Positions 34,343 to 43,956 of a stretch of DNA of 64,000 bases are shown piece after piece. A program made the translations under genes and the position numbers. Under the pieces are notes generated by a model. The model was not told the origin of the DNA. It searched no databases and saw nothing but the letters and a program-made list of their open reading frames with translations. Origin of the DNA: FEN-1219 sp036563665 (GTDB lineage Bacteria; Pseudomonadota; Gammaproteobacteria; Steroidobacterales; Rariloculaceae); assembly GCA_036563665.1 (NCBI GenBank), contig DATCLY010000069.1, positions 1 through 64,000 on the forward strand, written 5' to 3'. Within the stretch, counting starts at the first letter, position 1; every line of letters begins with the position of its first letter.

Positions 34343-34569
34343 TGACGTGTCGGCGACGTGGATTGCATGTGCCCGTTCCAGCACGCTCGCGGACAGGGAT
34401 GTCCGCGCGCGAGCCCCCAGGGAGGGGTTCATGGCGGTGCTGGAACGGGCACATGCAAGCCGCGGCGCCTGCGCCGGACCTCGACGCAACGTCTTCATCC
34501 GCCGCGTCGGTTGCGCGGACTGGGACGCGCGGCTTCCGAGGATCGCGGCTGGAAAGCCGCTCCCACCTG
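34343..34569. repeat. Long double hairpin plus REP, copy D
   Basis: A 96-nt double hairpin with 22-base perfect outer arms at 34363-34384 and 34437-34458, inner stem CGCGGAC/GTCCGCG (compared with all-GC pairs in copies A and E) around AGGGAT, and conserved strand CAGGGAGGGGTTCATGGCG at 34418-34436. A REP in minus orientation follows at 34541-34567. Copies C and D occupy the same convergent gap in opposite orientations. Confidence 0.87.
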
Positions 34570-34592
34570 GCGAGGCGGGCGAGCGGCGGCGC

Positions 34593-35870
34593 TCAGGGCG
34601 AGATGACGGTCTCGCCGCCCATGTAGGGCTGCAGGGCGTCGGGCACGCGGACGGAGCCGTCGGGCTGCTGGTAGTTCTCGAGCACGGCGATGAGCGCGCG
34701 GCCCACGGCCACGCCCGAGCCGTTCAGCGTGTGCAGCGGCTCGGGCTTGCCCGTCTCGGGGTTGCGCCAGCGCGCCTGCATGCGGCGCGCCTGGAACGCC
34801 TCGCAGTTGCTGCACGAGGAAATTTCCCGGTAGCGCTTCTGTCCCGGCAGCCACACCTCGATGTCGTAGGTCTTCGCGGACGAGAACCCCGTGTCGCCGG
34901 CGCAGAGCGCGACGACCCGGTAGGCGAGGCCCAGCCGCTGCAGGACGGCCTCGGCGTTGCGCACGAGCAGCTCGAGCTCCTCGTAAGAGTCCGCGGGGCG
35001 GGCGATGTGCACCAGCTCCACCTTCTCGAACTGATGCTGGCGGATCATGCCGCGCGTGTCCTGCCCGTGCGACCCCGCCTCCGAGCGGAAGCACGGCGTG
35101 TGCGCCACGAGCCGCATGGGCAGCTCCTCCGCCTCCACGATGCGCTCCCGGACGAGATTCGTGAGCGACACCTCCGCCGTCGGAATCAGCATGAGCCGCC
35201 GATCGCCTTCCACGGCGAACAGGTCGCTCTCGAACTTCGGCAGCTGGCCCGTGCCGTAGAGCGCGTCGCGCCCCACGAGGTACGGCACGTAATGCTCGAC
35301 GTAGCCGTGCTCGCGCGTGTGCAGGTCGAGCATGAGCTGCGTGAGGGCGCGGTGAAGCCGCGCGACGCCGCCCCGCAGCACCACGAACCGGCTGCCCGAC
35401 ATCCGTGCGGCCGCCTCGAAGTCGACCATTTCGAGCCGCTTGCCGAGCTCGACGTGATCCAGCGGCTCGAAGGAGAACTCCGGCGGCTCGCCCACGCGGC
35501 GCACCTCGACGTTCGACGTCTCGTCCGCGCCGTCCGGCACGGAGGCGTGCAACAGGTTGGGGAGGCCCGAGAGGAACTCGTCGAGCTGCGCGCCGACCGC
35601 CTCGAGGCGCGCTTCCGCGGCCTCGAGCGCCTCGCCGAGCCGGCTCACGTCGCGCTGCAACGCTTCCACGTCGCCGCCCGTGGCCTTCGCGCGGCCGATG
35701 GCCTTCGAGCGCTCGTTCCGCTCGCGCCGCAGCGACTCGGCCTCCACCTGCGCCTGCTTGCGCTCCGCCTCGAGGGCCGCGTAGCGCTCGCGATCCAGCA
35801 CGAAGCCCCGCCGCGCGAGGTTGCGGGCGACGCCATCCAGGTCCTGACGCAGCAGCCGGGGATCGAGCAT
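34593..35870 (-). CDS. serS: Seryl-tRNA synthetase
   Basis: A 425-residue class II synthetase charging tRNA-Ser. The N-terminal antiparallel coiled coil (about 30-105, rich in Glu/Arg heptads) contacts the long variable arm of tRNA-Ser. Motif 2 (PCFRSEAGSHGQDTRGMIR) and motif 3 (GSGVAVGRALIAVLENYQ) are intact, as is the serine-pocket TAEVSLTN. It is the last gene of ftsK-lolA-vanZ-like-serS, 21 nt after the VanZ-family stop. In E. coli rarA lies between lolA and serS; it is missing here. A cognate tRNA-Ser gene is 11 kb away. Confidence 0.97.
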   Translation of the reverse strand: MLDPRLLRQDLDGVARNLARRGFVLDRERYAALEAERKQAQVEAESLRRERNERSKAIGRAKATGGDVEALQRDVSRLGEALEAAEARLEAVGAQLDEFLSGLPNLLHASVPDGADETSNVEVRRVGEPPEFSFEPLDHVELGKRLEMVDFEAAARMSGSRFVVLRGGVARLHRALTQLMLDLHTREHGYVEHYVPYLVGRDALYGTGQLPKFESDLFAVEGDRRLMLIPTAEVSLTNLVRERIVEAEELPMRLVAHTPCFRSEAGSHGQDTRGMIRQHQFEKVELVHIARPADSYEELELLVRNAEAVLQRLGLAYRVVALCAGDTGFSSAKTYDIEVWLPGQKRYREISSCSNCEAFQARRMQARWRNPETGKPEPLHTLNGSGVAVGRALIAVLENYQQPDGSVRVPDALQPYMGGETVISP

Positions 35871-35891
35871 GACGCGAAGTCCTTTACGCCT

Positions 35892-36269
35892 TTACGCCAG
35901 CCAGCGCCGCTCGACGCGCTGGCACCAGCCCCCGAGCAGCCACAGCGACAGCGCGAGCCCGAGCAGCACGCCGCCCGCGTTGGCGCCCACGTCCAGCAGA
36001 TCGAACGAGCGCGTGGCCGTTCCGAGCTGCAGCAGATCGAGGCCGAGCCCCAGCAGGAATAGCGTGAGCGCGATCAGCCAGTGCACCTTGCGCCGATACA
36101 CGCCGGCAAACCACACCATGAGCAGACAGTAGGAGCCTGCGTGCATGAGCTTATCGCTGATCGAGACCCCCTGCAGCACCCTGCCGGGCACGAGGCTGCC
36201 CACGCACACGGCCGCGACGAGCGCCCAGCCGAGCACGAGCCAAACCCACGGGTACCGCAGCTCGAGCAC
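35892..36269 (-). CDS. VanZ family membrane protein
   Basis: A 125-residue protein with four hydrophobic segments. VSISDKLMHAGSYCLLMVW and the FDLLDVGANAGGVLLGL segment match the VanZ-like family, whose conserved Asp and His cluster at the membrane surface; the family is named for teicoplanin resistance but generally has no known role. The GTG start at 36269 lies 8 nt after the lolA stop. It occupies the position held by rarA in E. coli. Confidence 0.83.
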   Translation of the reverse strand: MLELRYPWVWLVLGWALVAAVCVGSLVPGRVLQGVSISDKLMHAGSYCLLMVWFAGVYRRKVHWLIALTLFLLGLGLDLLQLGTATRSFDLLDVGANAGGVLLGLALSLWLLGGWCQRVERRWLA

Positions 36270-36276
36270 GGAAGGG

Positions 36277-36936
36277 TTACCCGCGCTCGCCGATCACGTC
36301 GACGCCGGCCGGAGGCTCGAACTCGAACAGCTCCGCGGGCAGGTCCGGGTTCAACGCCACATCGAGGAGCTCGATGCGGGTGACCTGGCTCAAGCCGTCC
36401 ACGAGCTCGAGCCGGCGCGGCGTGCTGGACTCGAAGCCGATCAGCACCGACGTGAAGTCCGCGCCCGGCACCTTCGGCTCGAGGCGCACCCATTCGAGGC
36501 CGTCGTGCGAGAAGCTGTCGACGACGGTGAAGCTGTCGCGCACGGCGGCGTCGCCCGAGAGCAGCAGCGCCGGGCTCGCCTCCGTGGTCTCGTCTATCGG
36601 CGTGACGGTGGCCTGCGCGAGGTCCACGTCGTAGATCCACACCTCCTGGCCGTCGGCCACGATGACCTGCTCGAGGGGCTCCGAATAGCGCCACAGGAAG
36701 CGGTTGGGCCGCTCGAGCGACACGGTCCCCTTGGCGGTCTCGAGCAGCCGGTTGTCCGCGTCCCAGAGCTCCTGCGCGAACTCCGCCTCGAGCGAATGGA
36801 CGTCCGTCAGGAACGCCTCGAGGGCCGCCGCCCCGGGCTCGGCCTCGGCGGCTGGGGTCGAGGGCTGCGGCAACGCGTCGGAGACGGCCGCGAGGGCGAC
36901 GGTGAGCGCCGCGAGGCGCAGGAGATCAGTCGTCAC
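36277..36936 (-). CDS. lolA: Outer-membrane lipoprotein carrier protein LolA
   Basis: A 219-residue periplasmic chaperone that takes lipoproteins from LolCDE to LolB. The signal peptide is TTDLLRLAALTVALAAVSDA after a GTG start at 36936, which overlaps the ftsK end by 11 nt and suggests coupling. LTDVHSLEAEFAQELWDADN, GTVSLERPNRFLWRYSEPLEQ and VADGQEVWIYDVDLAQ are typical LolA strands lining the hydrophobic cavity. The reading frame continues upstream inside ftsK without a better start. Order ftsK-lolA matches E. coli. Confidence 0.95.
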   Translation of the reverse strand: MTTDLLRLAALTVALAAVSDALPQPSTPAAEAEPGAAALEAFLTDVHSLEAEFAQELWDADNRLLETAKGTVSLERPNRFLWRYSEPLEQVIVADGQEVWIYDVDLAQATVTPIDETTEASPALLLSGDAAVRDSFTVVDSFSHDGLEWVRLEPKVPGADFTSVLIGFESSTPRRLELVDGLSQVTRIELLDVALNPDLPAELFEFEPPAGVDVIGERG

Positions 36937-39214
36937 TGGGCGGCGGCGGCGCCAGGACTTCCCTGAACCCGTTCGATTGCAGACTGCCAACGATGCCGGC
37001 CTCCTCCATGGTCTCCACCAGGCGCGCGGCACGGTTGTAACCGATCTTCAGCCGCCGTTGAATCCCCGAGATCGAGGCCTTGCGCGTTTCGGTGACGATC
37101 CTGACCGCCTGATCGTAAAGGGGATCCTGCTCGCCGTCCAATTCGCCGTGGGTGAACGACGATTCCCCGGCGGAGTCCCCTTCGGCCGCAGACCCGTCCA
37201 GCACCCCATCGATGAACGCCGGCGGGCCCATGGCACGCAGCGCCTTCACGACCGAATGCACCTCGTTGTCCGAGACGAAGGCGCCGTGGACGCGGATCGG
37301 CATGGAGCTGCCGGGCGGCAGGTACAGCATGTCGCCGTGGCCGAGCAGATGCTCGGCGCCGATCTGGTCCAGGATCGTGCGGGAATCCACCTTCGCCGAG
37401 ACCTGGAAGGCGATGCGGCACGGGATGTTGGCCTTGATGAGCCCCGTGATCACGTCCACGGACGGCCGCTGGGTGGCGATGATCATGTGGATGCCGGAGG
37501 CGCGCGCCTTCTGCGCGAGGCGCGCGATCAGCTCCTCCACCTTCTTGCCCACCATCATCATCATGTCCGCGAGCTCGTCGATGATGACGACGATGTAGGG
37601 CAGCTGCTGGAGCGGCGGCGCCTGCTCGCCCTCCTCTCGCGGCTTGAAGGTGGGGTCCGGAATCGTGGTGCCCTGCTCCGCGGCTTCCGCAATCTTGCGG
37701 TTGTAGCTCGACAGGTGCCGCACGCCGAGGCCCGCCATGAGCGCGTAGCGCCGCTCCATCTCGCCCACGCACCAACGGAGCGCATTCGCGGCCTGCTTCA
37801 TGTCCGTGACCACGGGCGCGAGCAGATGCGGGATGCCCTCGTACACCGAGAGCTCGAGCATCTTCGGGTCGATCATGATGAGCCGCACGTGCTCCGGCGT
37901 GGACTTGTAGAGCAGCGACAGCACCATCGCGTTCAGCGCCACCGATTTGCCCGAGCCGGTGGTGCCGGCGATGAGCAGGTGCGGCATGCGGGCGAGGTCC
38001 GCCACCACCGGCTTGCCGCTGATGTCCTTGCCGAGTGCGAGCGTCAGCGGCGACTGCATCTCGTCGTAGGCCTGCGACTTGATGATCTCCCCGAGCGCGA
38101 CCACCTCGCGCACCTCGTTCGGGATCTCTAGGCCCACGTACGGCTTGCCGGGAATGATCTCCACCACCCGCACGCTCACCACCGCGAGCGAACGGGCGAG
38201 GTCCTTCGCGAGGTTGCTGATCTGGCTGCTCTTCACGCCCGGCGCGGGCTTGAGCTCGAAGCGGGTGACCACCGGCCCCGGATGCACGGCCACGACCTCC
38301 GCCTCCACGCCGAAGTCGTTGAGCTTGAGCTCCACGAGGCGCGACATCGCCTCGAGCGCCTCGGCCGAGTAGCCGCCCTCCTTGGGCGGCGGATCGTCGA
38401 GCAGGGAGAGCGGCGGCAGCTCACCGGCAGCGGGCGGCTCGAAGAGCGGCACCTGACGCTCCCGCTCGACGCGCGCGCTGACCTCCACCTTCTCGAGCGT
38501 GGGCTCGATGCGCCGCGGCAGCGCCTTCGGCTTGGCCCGCGCCTTGGTCACGAGCGCCTCGTGGCGCTGCTGCTTGGCGCGCCGCCCCTGCAGCCACAGC
38601 CGCACGCGGTTCGCGAGGATGTTGAGCTCCGTCAGCGCGGCGAACACGGCGCGGCCCGTGGCGTCCATCACCGCGAGCCACGAGACGCCGGTGGCGAGCG
38701 ACACGGCCGCGAGCCACAGCACGAGCAGCAGCACGGTGGCGCCCAGCAGCCCGAGCACCTGCTCGAGGCCGTAGCCCACGACCTGCCCCAGGATGCCGCC
38801 GGCGGTCTCGCGCAGCTCGGGCGCCATGAAATGCAGCGTGGCGAGACCGGAGCTCGTCGCGAGCGTGAGCAGGAAGCCCACGGTGCGATAGAGCAGCGAC
38901 AGCTTGCTCGCGCTCACGTTCTTGAAGAGGAAGATGCCGCCCAGCATCACGAGCGCCGGGAACAGATAGGCGCTCTGGCCGAACAGCAGGAACGCGATGT
39001 CCGCGAACCACGCGCCGGCCGGCCCCATGCGGTTCGACACCGTGCGGTCGTCGCCGACGATGGAGAACGCGGGATCGTGCGGGCTGTAGCTCAGCAGCGC
39101 GAGCAGCAGGATCAGCGCGAGCCCGGCCGAGATCCAGAACGCGGACTCGCGCAGGCCGCGCATGCGCGGCACGAAGAACCCTTGGAGCGCGTCGCTTTCT
39201 TTCGTTCTGCTCAA
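36926..39214 (-). CDS. ftsK: DNA translocase FtsK
   Basis: A 762-residue septal motor that moves chromosome ends for dimer resolution at cell division. Four N-terminal membrane segments (about 25-190) are followed by a short linker, the alpha/beta RecA-like motor (Walker A AGTTGSGKS, Walker B-like IVVIIDELADMM) and a C-terminal winged-helix gamma domain (SGIQRRLKIGYNRAARLVETMEEAGIV) that reads KOPS. The linker is far shorter than in E. coli FtsK. The TTG start at 39214 is uncertain; ATG 39163 begins just before the first membrane segment. Upstream is a degenerate REP pair and then a divergent GNAT-like gene. Confidence 0.96.
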   Translation of the reverse strand: MSRTKESDALQGFFVPRMRGLRESAFWISAGLALILLLALLSYSPHDPAFSIVGDDRTVSNRMGPAGAWFADIAFLLFGQSAYLFPALVMLGGIFLFKNVSASKLSLLYRTVGFLLTLATSSGLATLHFMAPELRETAGGILGQVVGYGLEQVLGLLGATVLLLVLWLAAVSLATGVSWLAVMDATGRAVFAALTELNILANRVRLWLQGRRAKQQRHEALVTKARAKPKALPRRIEPTLEKVEVSARVERERQVPLFEPPAAGELPPLSLLDDPPPKEGGYSAEALEAMSRLVELKLNDFGVEAEVVAVHPGPVVTRFELKPAPGVKSSQISNLAKDLARSLAVVSVRVVEIIPGKPYVGLEIPNEVREVVALGEIIKSQAYDEMQSPLTLALGKDISGKPVVADLARMPHLLIAGTTGSGKSVALNAMVLSLLYKSTPEHVRLIMIDPKMLELSVYEGIPHLLAPVVTDMKQAANALRWCVGEMERRYALMAGLGVRHLSSYNRKIAEAAEQGTTIPDPTFKPREEGEQAPPLQQLPYIVVIIDELADMMMMVGKKVEELIARLAQKARASGIHMIIATQRPSVDVITGLIKANIPCRIAFQVSAKVDSRTILDQIGAEHLLGHGDMLYLPPGSSMPIRVHGAFVSDNEVHSVVKALRAMGPPAFIDGVLDGSAAEGDSAGESSFTHGELDGEQDPLYDQAVRIVTETRKASISGIQRRLKIGYNRAARLVETMEEAGIVGSLQSNGFREVLAPPPPSDD

Positions 39215-39308
39215 GTGCTTACGCAGATCGCCTGCATAATGCGCTGATTATACGGATCGACCCTGGCGTTCAAAGCGCCGCCGGTCGCATACCATGGCGG
39301 GCGGGACG

Positions 39309-39410
39309 CTTCGCAGGAGCGGTCCCGCGGAGCGGCTTCCCGGCGCCGCGATGCTTCGCTCGGCCGACGTCAACCGCGAAGATCGCGCCGGGAAAGGCGC
39401 TCCTACAGAG
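39309..39410. repeat. Degenerate inverted REP pair
   Basis: Two diverged REP-like copies in opposite orientation (around 39314-39352, with AGCGGCTTCCCGGCGCCGCGAT, and 39380-39408, GATCGCGCCGGGAAAGGCGC then TCCTACAG) lie between the ftsK and GNAT-like genes, which are divergent. This is the only REP site in a divergent gap and the most decayed one. Confidence 0.6.
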
Positions 39411-39438
39411 CCTGTCGGTGTCGTAATGTTAGGTGATC

Positions 39439-40620
39439 ATGCACAGTCAGGACGTCGACAGGCATCTGCGCGTGGAGCGGATCGAATCCCTCCGCTCCGT
39501 GGACGCGCAGCAATGGAACGTGCTCGCGGGGGACAGCCCGTTCCTCAGACACGAGTTCCTCGCCGCGCTCGAGCGTAGCGGCTGCGTGGGCGGCGACACC
39601 GCGTGGCAGCCGGCGTACGTGCTCGCGCGCGACGCCGGCGGCGCGCTCCTCGGCGCCCTGCCGCTGTACGTCAAGTACGACTCGCGCGGCGAGTTCGTCT
39701 TCGACTGGGGATGGGCGGACGCCTACGAGCGCAGCGGCCGGCCGTACTATCCGAAGCTCGTCACGGCCGTGCCGTTCACGCCCGCGACCGGCGCGCGGCT
39801 GCTGCTCGCCCCGGGCGCCGACCGCGCCGCCGTTGCGCGGCGGCTCGTCCGCGCCGCCCGGGACTTCGCGAGCGAGCTGCGCGCGTCGTCGTGGCACGTG
39901 CTCTTCCCCACCGACGCCGAACGCGAGCTCCTCGCGCGCGAGGGCCTGCTGGTGCGCAAGAGCTGCCAGTTCCATTGGCGCAACCAGGGCTACGCGAGCT
40001 TCGACGATTTCCTGGCGCGCTTCAGCTCCGAGAAGCGCAAGAAGGCCCGCCGCGAACGCCGGCGCATCGCGGAAGCCGGCATCGTCTTCGAGCATCTGCG
40101 CGGCGATGAGCCTTCGGCCGCCGACTGGGACGCGATCTTCGCGTTCTACACGCGCACCTTCCTGCTGCACGGCCATGCGCCATATCTGAACCGCGCCTTC
40201 TTCGACGAGATCGTCGCCACGATGCCCGAGCAGCTCGTCATCGTGCTCGCCCGCTTCAACGGCGCGCCCATCGCCGCGGCCATCTGCTTCCGCAGCGACG
40301 CCACCCTCTACGGCCGCTACTGGGGAAGCGCCGCGGACTTCCACAGCCTGCATTTCGAGACCTGCTACTATCAGGGCATCGAGTACTGCATCCGGCAGGG
40401 GCTCACGACGTTCGAGCCGGGCACGCAGGGGGAGCACAAGATCGCCCGCGGCTTCTCGCCGACGCCGACCTGGTCGTGCCACTGGCTGCCGGACCCGGGC
40501 TTCCGCCGGGCCGTGCAGGCGTTCCTCGCGCGCGAGACGATCCAGGTGGACGCCTACATGGATTACCTGGACGAGCACGTCCCGTACCGGCGCGACTCGC
40601 AGCCTCCCGCGGCACGATGA
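39439..40620 (+). CDS. GNAT-like protein of the DUF482/peptidogalycan biosynthesis type
   Basis: A 393-residue protein with GNAT-like architecture of the DUF482 family (annotated GNAT N-acetyltransferase or peptidogalycan biosynthesis protein). Typical segments are NVLAGDSPFLRHEFLAALE, YVKYDSRGEFVFDWGWADAY, YYPKLVTAVPFTPATGARLL and FEPGTQGEHKIARGFSP. Substrate and acyl donor are unknown; relatives of the FemAB type use aminoacyl-tRNA, and here the gene overlaps aat, another aminoacyl-tRNA user, by ATGA. AGGTG lies 5 nt before ATG 39439; a GTG at 39433 is the alternative. Confidence 0.85.
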   Translation: MHSQDVDRHLRVERIESLRSVDAQQWNVLAGDSPFLRHEFLAALERSGCVGGDTAWQPAYVLARDAGGALLGALPLYVKYDSRGEFVFDWGWADAYERSGRPYYPKLVTAVPFTPATGARLLLAPGADRAAVARRLVRAARDFASELRASSWHVLFPTDAERELLAREGLLVRKSCQFHWRNQGYASFDDFLARFSSEKRKKARRERRRIAEAGIVFEHLRGDEPSAADWDAIFAFYTRTFLLHGHAPYLNRAFFDEIVATMPEQLVIVLARFNGAPIAAAICFRSDATLYGRYWGSAADFHSLHFETCYYQGIEYCIRQGLTTFEPGTQGEHKIARGFSPTPTWSCHWLPDPGFRRAVQAFLARETIQVDAYMDYLDEHVPYRRDSQPPAAR

Positions 40621-41309
40621 TCCGCTGGCTCACGAGCGGCGGGCCGCCGGACGACTTCCCGCCGGCGGACTCCGCGTTGAGCGAGCCGAACGGCCTGCTC
40701 GCAGCCGGGGGCGACCTGCGGCCCGAGCGGCTGCTCGCGGCCTACCGCCGCGGCATCTTTCCCTGGTACGCCGAGGGGCAGCCAATCCTCTGGTGGAGCC
40801 CCGACCCCCGCACGGTGCTCTGGCCGGAGCGCCTCAAGGTGTCGCGCAGCCTGCGCCGCACGCTCGCCCGCGGCACGTTCGAGGTCACGGTGGACACGAG
40901 CTTCGACGAGGTGGTGGCGGGCTGCGCCGCGCCCCGCCGCTACGCGGACGGCACCTGGATCACCCCCGAGATGGCGGAGGCGTACTCGCGGCTGCACCGG
41001 CTCGGCTGGGCCCATTCGTTCGAGACGCGGCAGGAGGGACGGCTCGTGGGCGGGCTCTACGGCGTCGCCATCGGCCGGGTGTTCTTCGGCGAGTCGATGT
41101 TCTCGCGGGCCACGGACGCCTCCAAGGTGGCCCTCTACCACCTGGTCGAGCACCTGAAGCGCCACGATTTCGCGCTGATCGACTGCCAGGTCGCTTCCGA
41201 GCACCTGGCGAGGCTCGGCGCCACGCCCATGCCGCGCGACGAGTTCGTGCGCGCCCTGCGCGAGCTCTGCGACCCGCCCGGTACACCCGGCCCGTGGCGC
41301 CTGGAATGA
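40617..41309 (+). CDS. aat: Leucyl/phenylalanyl-tRNA-protein transferase
   Basis: A 230-residue enzyme that adds Leu or Phe from tRNA to proteins with N-terminal Arg or Lys, making them ClpS/ClpAP substrates. PNGLLAAGGDLRPERLLAAY, RRGIFPWYAEGQPILWWSPD and VGGLYGVAIGRVFFGESMFS are diagnostic. The start overlaps the preceding stop (ATGA). It is followed by infA, and then by convergent clpA and clpS, so the N-degron writer and reader are encoded side by side as in E. coli. Confidence 0.97.
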   Translation: MIRWLTSGGPPDDFPPADSALSEPNGLLAAGGDLRPERLLAAYRRGIFPWYAEGQPILWWSPDPRTVLWPERLKVSRSLRRTLARGTFEVTVDTSFDEVVAGCAAPRRYADGTWITPEMAEAYSRLHRLGWAHSFETRQEGRLVGGLYGVAIGRVFFGESMFSRATDASKVALYHLVEHLKRHDFALIDCQVASEHLARLGATPMPRDEFVRALRELCDPPGTPGPWRLE

Positions 41310-41382
41310 AACACCACACCCGTTTGCCGCCCGGCACGCCGTGTGCAAAAATTCGGCGCCCATTCGGGGCGGGACGCTTGCA

Positions 41383-41604
41383 GTGAGCGCGAAAGAAGAA
41401 GCCATCCAAATGGAAGGAACGGTGGTGGAGACACTGCCGAACACCACGTTCCGCGTGGAGCTCGAGAACGGGCACATCGTGACCGCCCACATCTCGGGCA
41501 AGATGCGCAAGAATTACATCCGCATCCTGAAAGGCGATCAGGTCACGGTCGAGCTCACGCCGTACGACCTCACCAAGGGCCGCATCGTGTATCGCGCGCG
41601 CTAG
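41383..41604 (+). CDS. infA: Translation initiation factor IF-1
   Basis: A 73-residue S1/OB-fold protein that binds the 30S A site during initiation. After the GTG start at 41383 the sequence runs EEAIQMEGTVVETLPNTTFR and ends DLTKGRIVYRAR, almost as in E. coli IF-1. No strong ribosome-binding site is seen. The frame is open further upstream but the family N-terminus fixes this start. Convergent with clpA, 66 nt away. Confidence 0.97.
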   Translation: MSAKEEAIQMEGTVVETLPNTTFRVELENGHIVTAHISGKMRKNYIRILKGDQVTVELTPYDLTKGRIVYRAR

Positions 41605-41670
41605 CCGCGCGCGCCGCAACGACCGTGCGGCGCGCTCGGCGCGCGCCGAGCACGGGGGACGGTCGTCCGC

Positions 41671-43956
41671 CTACGCTTCCGGCAGGTGCTCGAGCTCGCG
41701 CACGGCGGGCTCGGCGATCAGCACGAGGCCCTCGCCGTCGGGCGTCACGTCGACTCGCACGTGCCCGCCCTCCGTGAGCTTGCCGAACAGGAGCTCCTCG
41801 GCGAGCGGCCGCTTGATGTGCTCCTGGATCACGCGCGCCATCGGCCGGGCGCCCATCTTCTTGTCGTAGCCGCGCTTCGCGATCCACTCCCGGGCGGCGG
41901 GCTCGAGCTCGATGGTGACGTTGTTCTTGTCGAGCTGCGCCTCGAGCTCGAGGATGAGCTTGTCCACCACGCGCTTGATCGAATCCTCGTCGAGCGGCTC
42001 GAACTGGATGATCGCGTCGAGGCGGTTGCGGAACTCCGGCGAGAACAGCCGCTTGATGGCCTCCATCGCGTCCGAGGAGTGATCCTGCGGCGTGAAGCCC
42101 ACCGACGCGCGGCTCATCTCGTGCGCGCCCGCGTTGGTGGTCATGACGATGGTCACGTTGCGGAAGTCGGCCTTGCGGCCGTTGTTGTCCGTCAGCGTGC
42201 CGTGGTCCATCACCTGCAGCAGCAGGTTGAAGACCTCCGGATGCGCCTTCTCGATCTCGTCGAACAGCAGCACGCAGTGCGGATGCTTGGTGATGGCCTC
42301 CGTGAGCAGGCCGCCCTGATCGAAGCCCACGTAGCCCGGCGGCGCGCCGATCAGCCGCGACACCGTGTGCCGCTCCATGTACTCGGACATGTCGAAGCGG
42401 ATGAGCTCCACGCCGAGCGTGAGGGCGAGCTGCCGGGTGACCTCGGTCTTGCCGACGCCGGTGGGGCCGGCGAACAGGAACGAGCCCACGGGACGCCGCT
42501 CGTCGCCGAGACCCGAGCGCGCCATCTTGATGGCCGCAGCCAGCGCCTCGATGGCCTTGTCCTGGCCGAAGATCACGAGCTTCAAATCGCGCTCGAGGTT
42601 ACGCAGCACGTCGCGGTCCGAGGCGGACACCGTCTTCGGCGGGATCCGCGCGATCTTCGCCACGATGTTCTGGATGAGCTCGACGTCCACCTCCTTCGGC
42701 CGCGTGGCCTCGGGCTGCAGGCGGCAGTGCGCCCCCGCCTCGTCGATGACGTCGATGGCCTTGTCCGGCAGGTGGCGGTCGTTGATGTGCCGGCTCGCGA
42801 GCTCCGCAGCGGCCTTGAGCGCCTCGTCCTGATAGACGACGCCGTGGTGCTCCTCGAAGCGGCTCTTCAGCCCTCGCAGGATCTCCACGGTCTCCGCCAC
42901 CGACGGCTCCAGCACGTCGATCTTCTGGAAGCGCCGCGCGAGCGCGTGGTCCTTCTCGAAGATGCCGCGGAACTCGGTGTAGGTGGTGGAGCCGATGCAG
43001 CGCAGCTCGCCGTTCGCGAGCACGGGCTTGATGAGGTTGGAGGCGTCCATCACCCCGCCGGACGCGGCGCCCGCGCCGATCACGGTGTGGATCTCGTCGA
43101 TGAACAGGATGGCGCCCGGCTGCTTCTTGAGCGCCGCCACCACGCCCTTCAGGCGCTTCTCGAAGTCGCCGCGGTACTTCGTGCCCGCTATCAGCGCGCC
43201 CATGTCGAGCGCGTAGATCGTGCACCCGCGCAGCACGTCGGGCACCTTGCCTTCCACGATGCGCCGCGCGAGGCCTTCCGCCAGCGCCGTCTTGCCGACG
43301 CCCGCCTCGCCGACGAACAGCGGGTTGTTCTTACGGCGGCGGCAGAGGATCTGCACGGTGCGCTCGATCTCGTGCTCGCGGCCGATCAGCGGATCGATGC
43401 GCCCCGCCGCCGCGAGGGCGTTCAAGTTGGTGGTGAAGCGCTCGAGCGGGCTCGCCTCCGCCGCGCCGCGCTCGCCCTCGAAGCCGCCCTCCTCTTCGGG
43501 GTCGGGCTTCGGGTCGTCACGCTTCGAGACGCCGTGCGAGATGTAGTTCACGACGTCGAGGCGAACGATGTCCTGCAGGCCGAGCAGGTACACGGCCTGC
43601 GACTGCTTCTCGCCGAAGATGGCCACGAGCACGTTAGTGGGCGTGACCTCCTTGCGGCCGCTCGACTGCACGTGGAACACGGCCCGCTGGAGAACGCGCT
43701 GGAAGCCGAGCGTGGGCTGCACGTCGACTTCCTCACCGTCCTCCGGACGGAGCCGCGGCGTGGAGTCGTCGATGAACTCCTTGAGCTCGCGACGGAGCCT
43801 GCCGACGTCGCCGCCGCACGCCTTGATCACCTCGATGACCTGCGGCGTGTCGAGCAGCGCGAGCAGCAGGTGCTCCACGGTGATGAACTCGTGGCGCTGC
43901 TCCCGCGCACGCTGGAAAGCCTCGTTCAGGCAGTATTCGAGCTCACTGGATAGCAT
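41671..43956 (-). CDS. clpA: ATP-dependent Clp protease ATP-binding subunit ClpA
   Basis: A 761-residue hexameric unfoldase feeding ClpP. It has two Clp N-domain repeats (about 1-145), D1 AAA (Walker A GEAGVGKTALAEGLA) and D2 AAA (Walker A GPTGVGKTEVTRQ, then PPGYVGFDQGG). The ClpP-docking loop has VGF (ASVGFTPQDHS) where E. coli ClpA has IGL. The clpS TAA is immediately followed by this ATG with no intervening base, so translation is coupled. No clpP lies in the window. Confidence 0.97.
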   Translation of the reverse strand: MLSSELEYCLNEAFQRAREQRHEFITVEHLLLALLDTPQVIEVIKACGGDVGRLRRELKEFIDDSTPRLRPEDGEEVDVQPTLGFQRVLQRAVFHVQSSGRKEVTPTNVLVAIFGEKQSQAVYLLGLQDIVRLDVVNYISHGVSKRDDPKPDPEEEGGFEGERGAAEASPLERFTTNLNALAAAGRIDPLIGREHEIERTVQILCRRRKNNPLFVGEAGVGKTALAEGLARRIVEGKVPDVLRGCTIYALDMGALIAGTKYRGDFEKRLKGVVAALKKQPGAILFIDEIHTVIGAGAASGGVMDASNLIKPVLANGELRCIGSTTYTEFRGIFEKDHALARRFQKIDVLEPSVAETVEILRGLKSRFEEHHGVVYQDEALKAAAELASRHINDRHLPDKAIDVIDEAGAHCRLQPEATRPKEVDVELIQNIVAKIARIPPKTVSASDRDVLRNLERDLKLVIFGQDKAIEALAAAIKMARSGLGDERRPVGSFLFAGPTGVGKTEVTRQLALTLGVELIRFDMSEYMERHTVSRLIGAPPGYVGFDQGGLLTEAITKHPHCVLLFDEIEKAHPEVFNLLLQVMDHGTLTDNNGRKADFRNVTIVMTTNAGAHEMSRASVGFTPQDHSSDAMEAIKRLFSPEFRNRLDAIIQFEPLDEDSIKRVVDKLILELEAQLDKNNVTIELEPAAREWIAKRGYDKKMGARPMARVIQEHIKRPLAEELLFGKLTEGGHVRVDVTPDGEGLVLIAEPAVRELEHLPEA

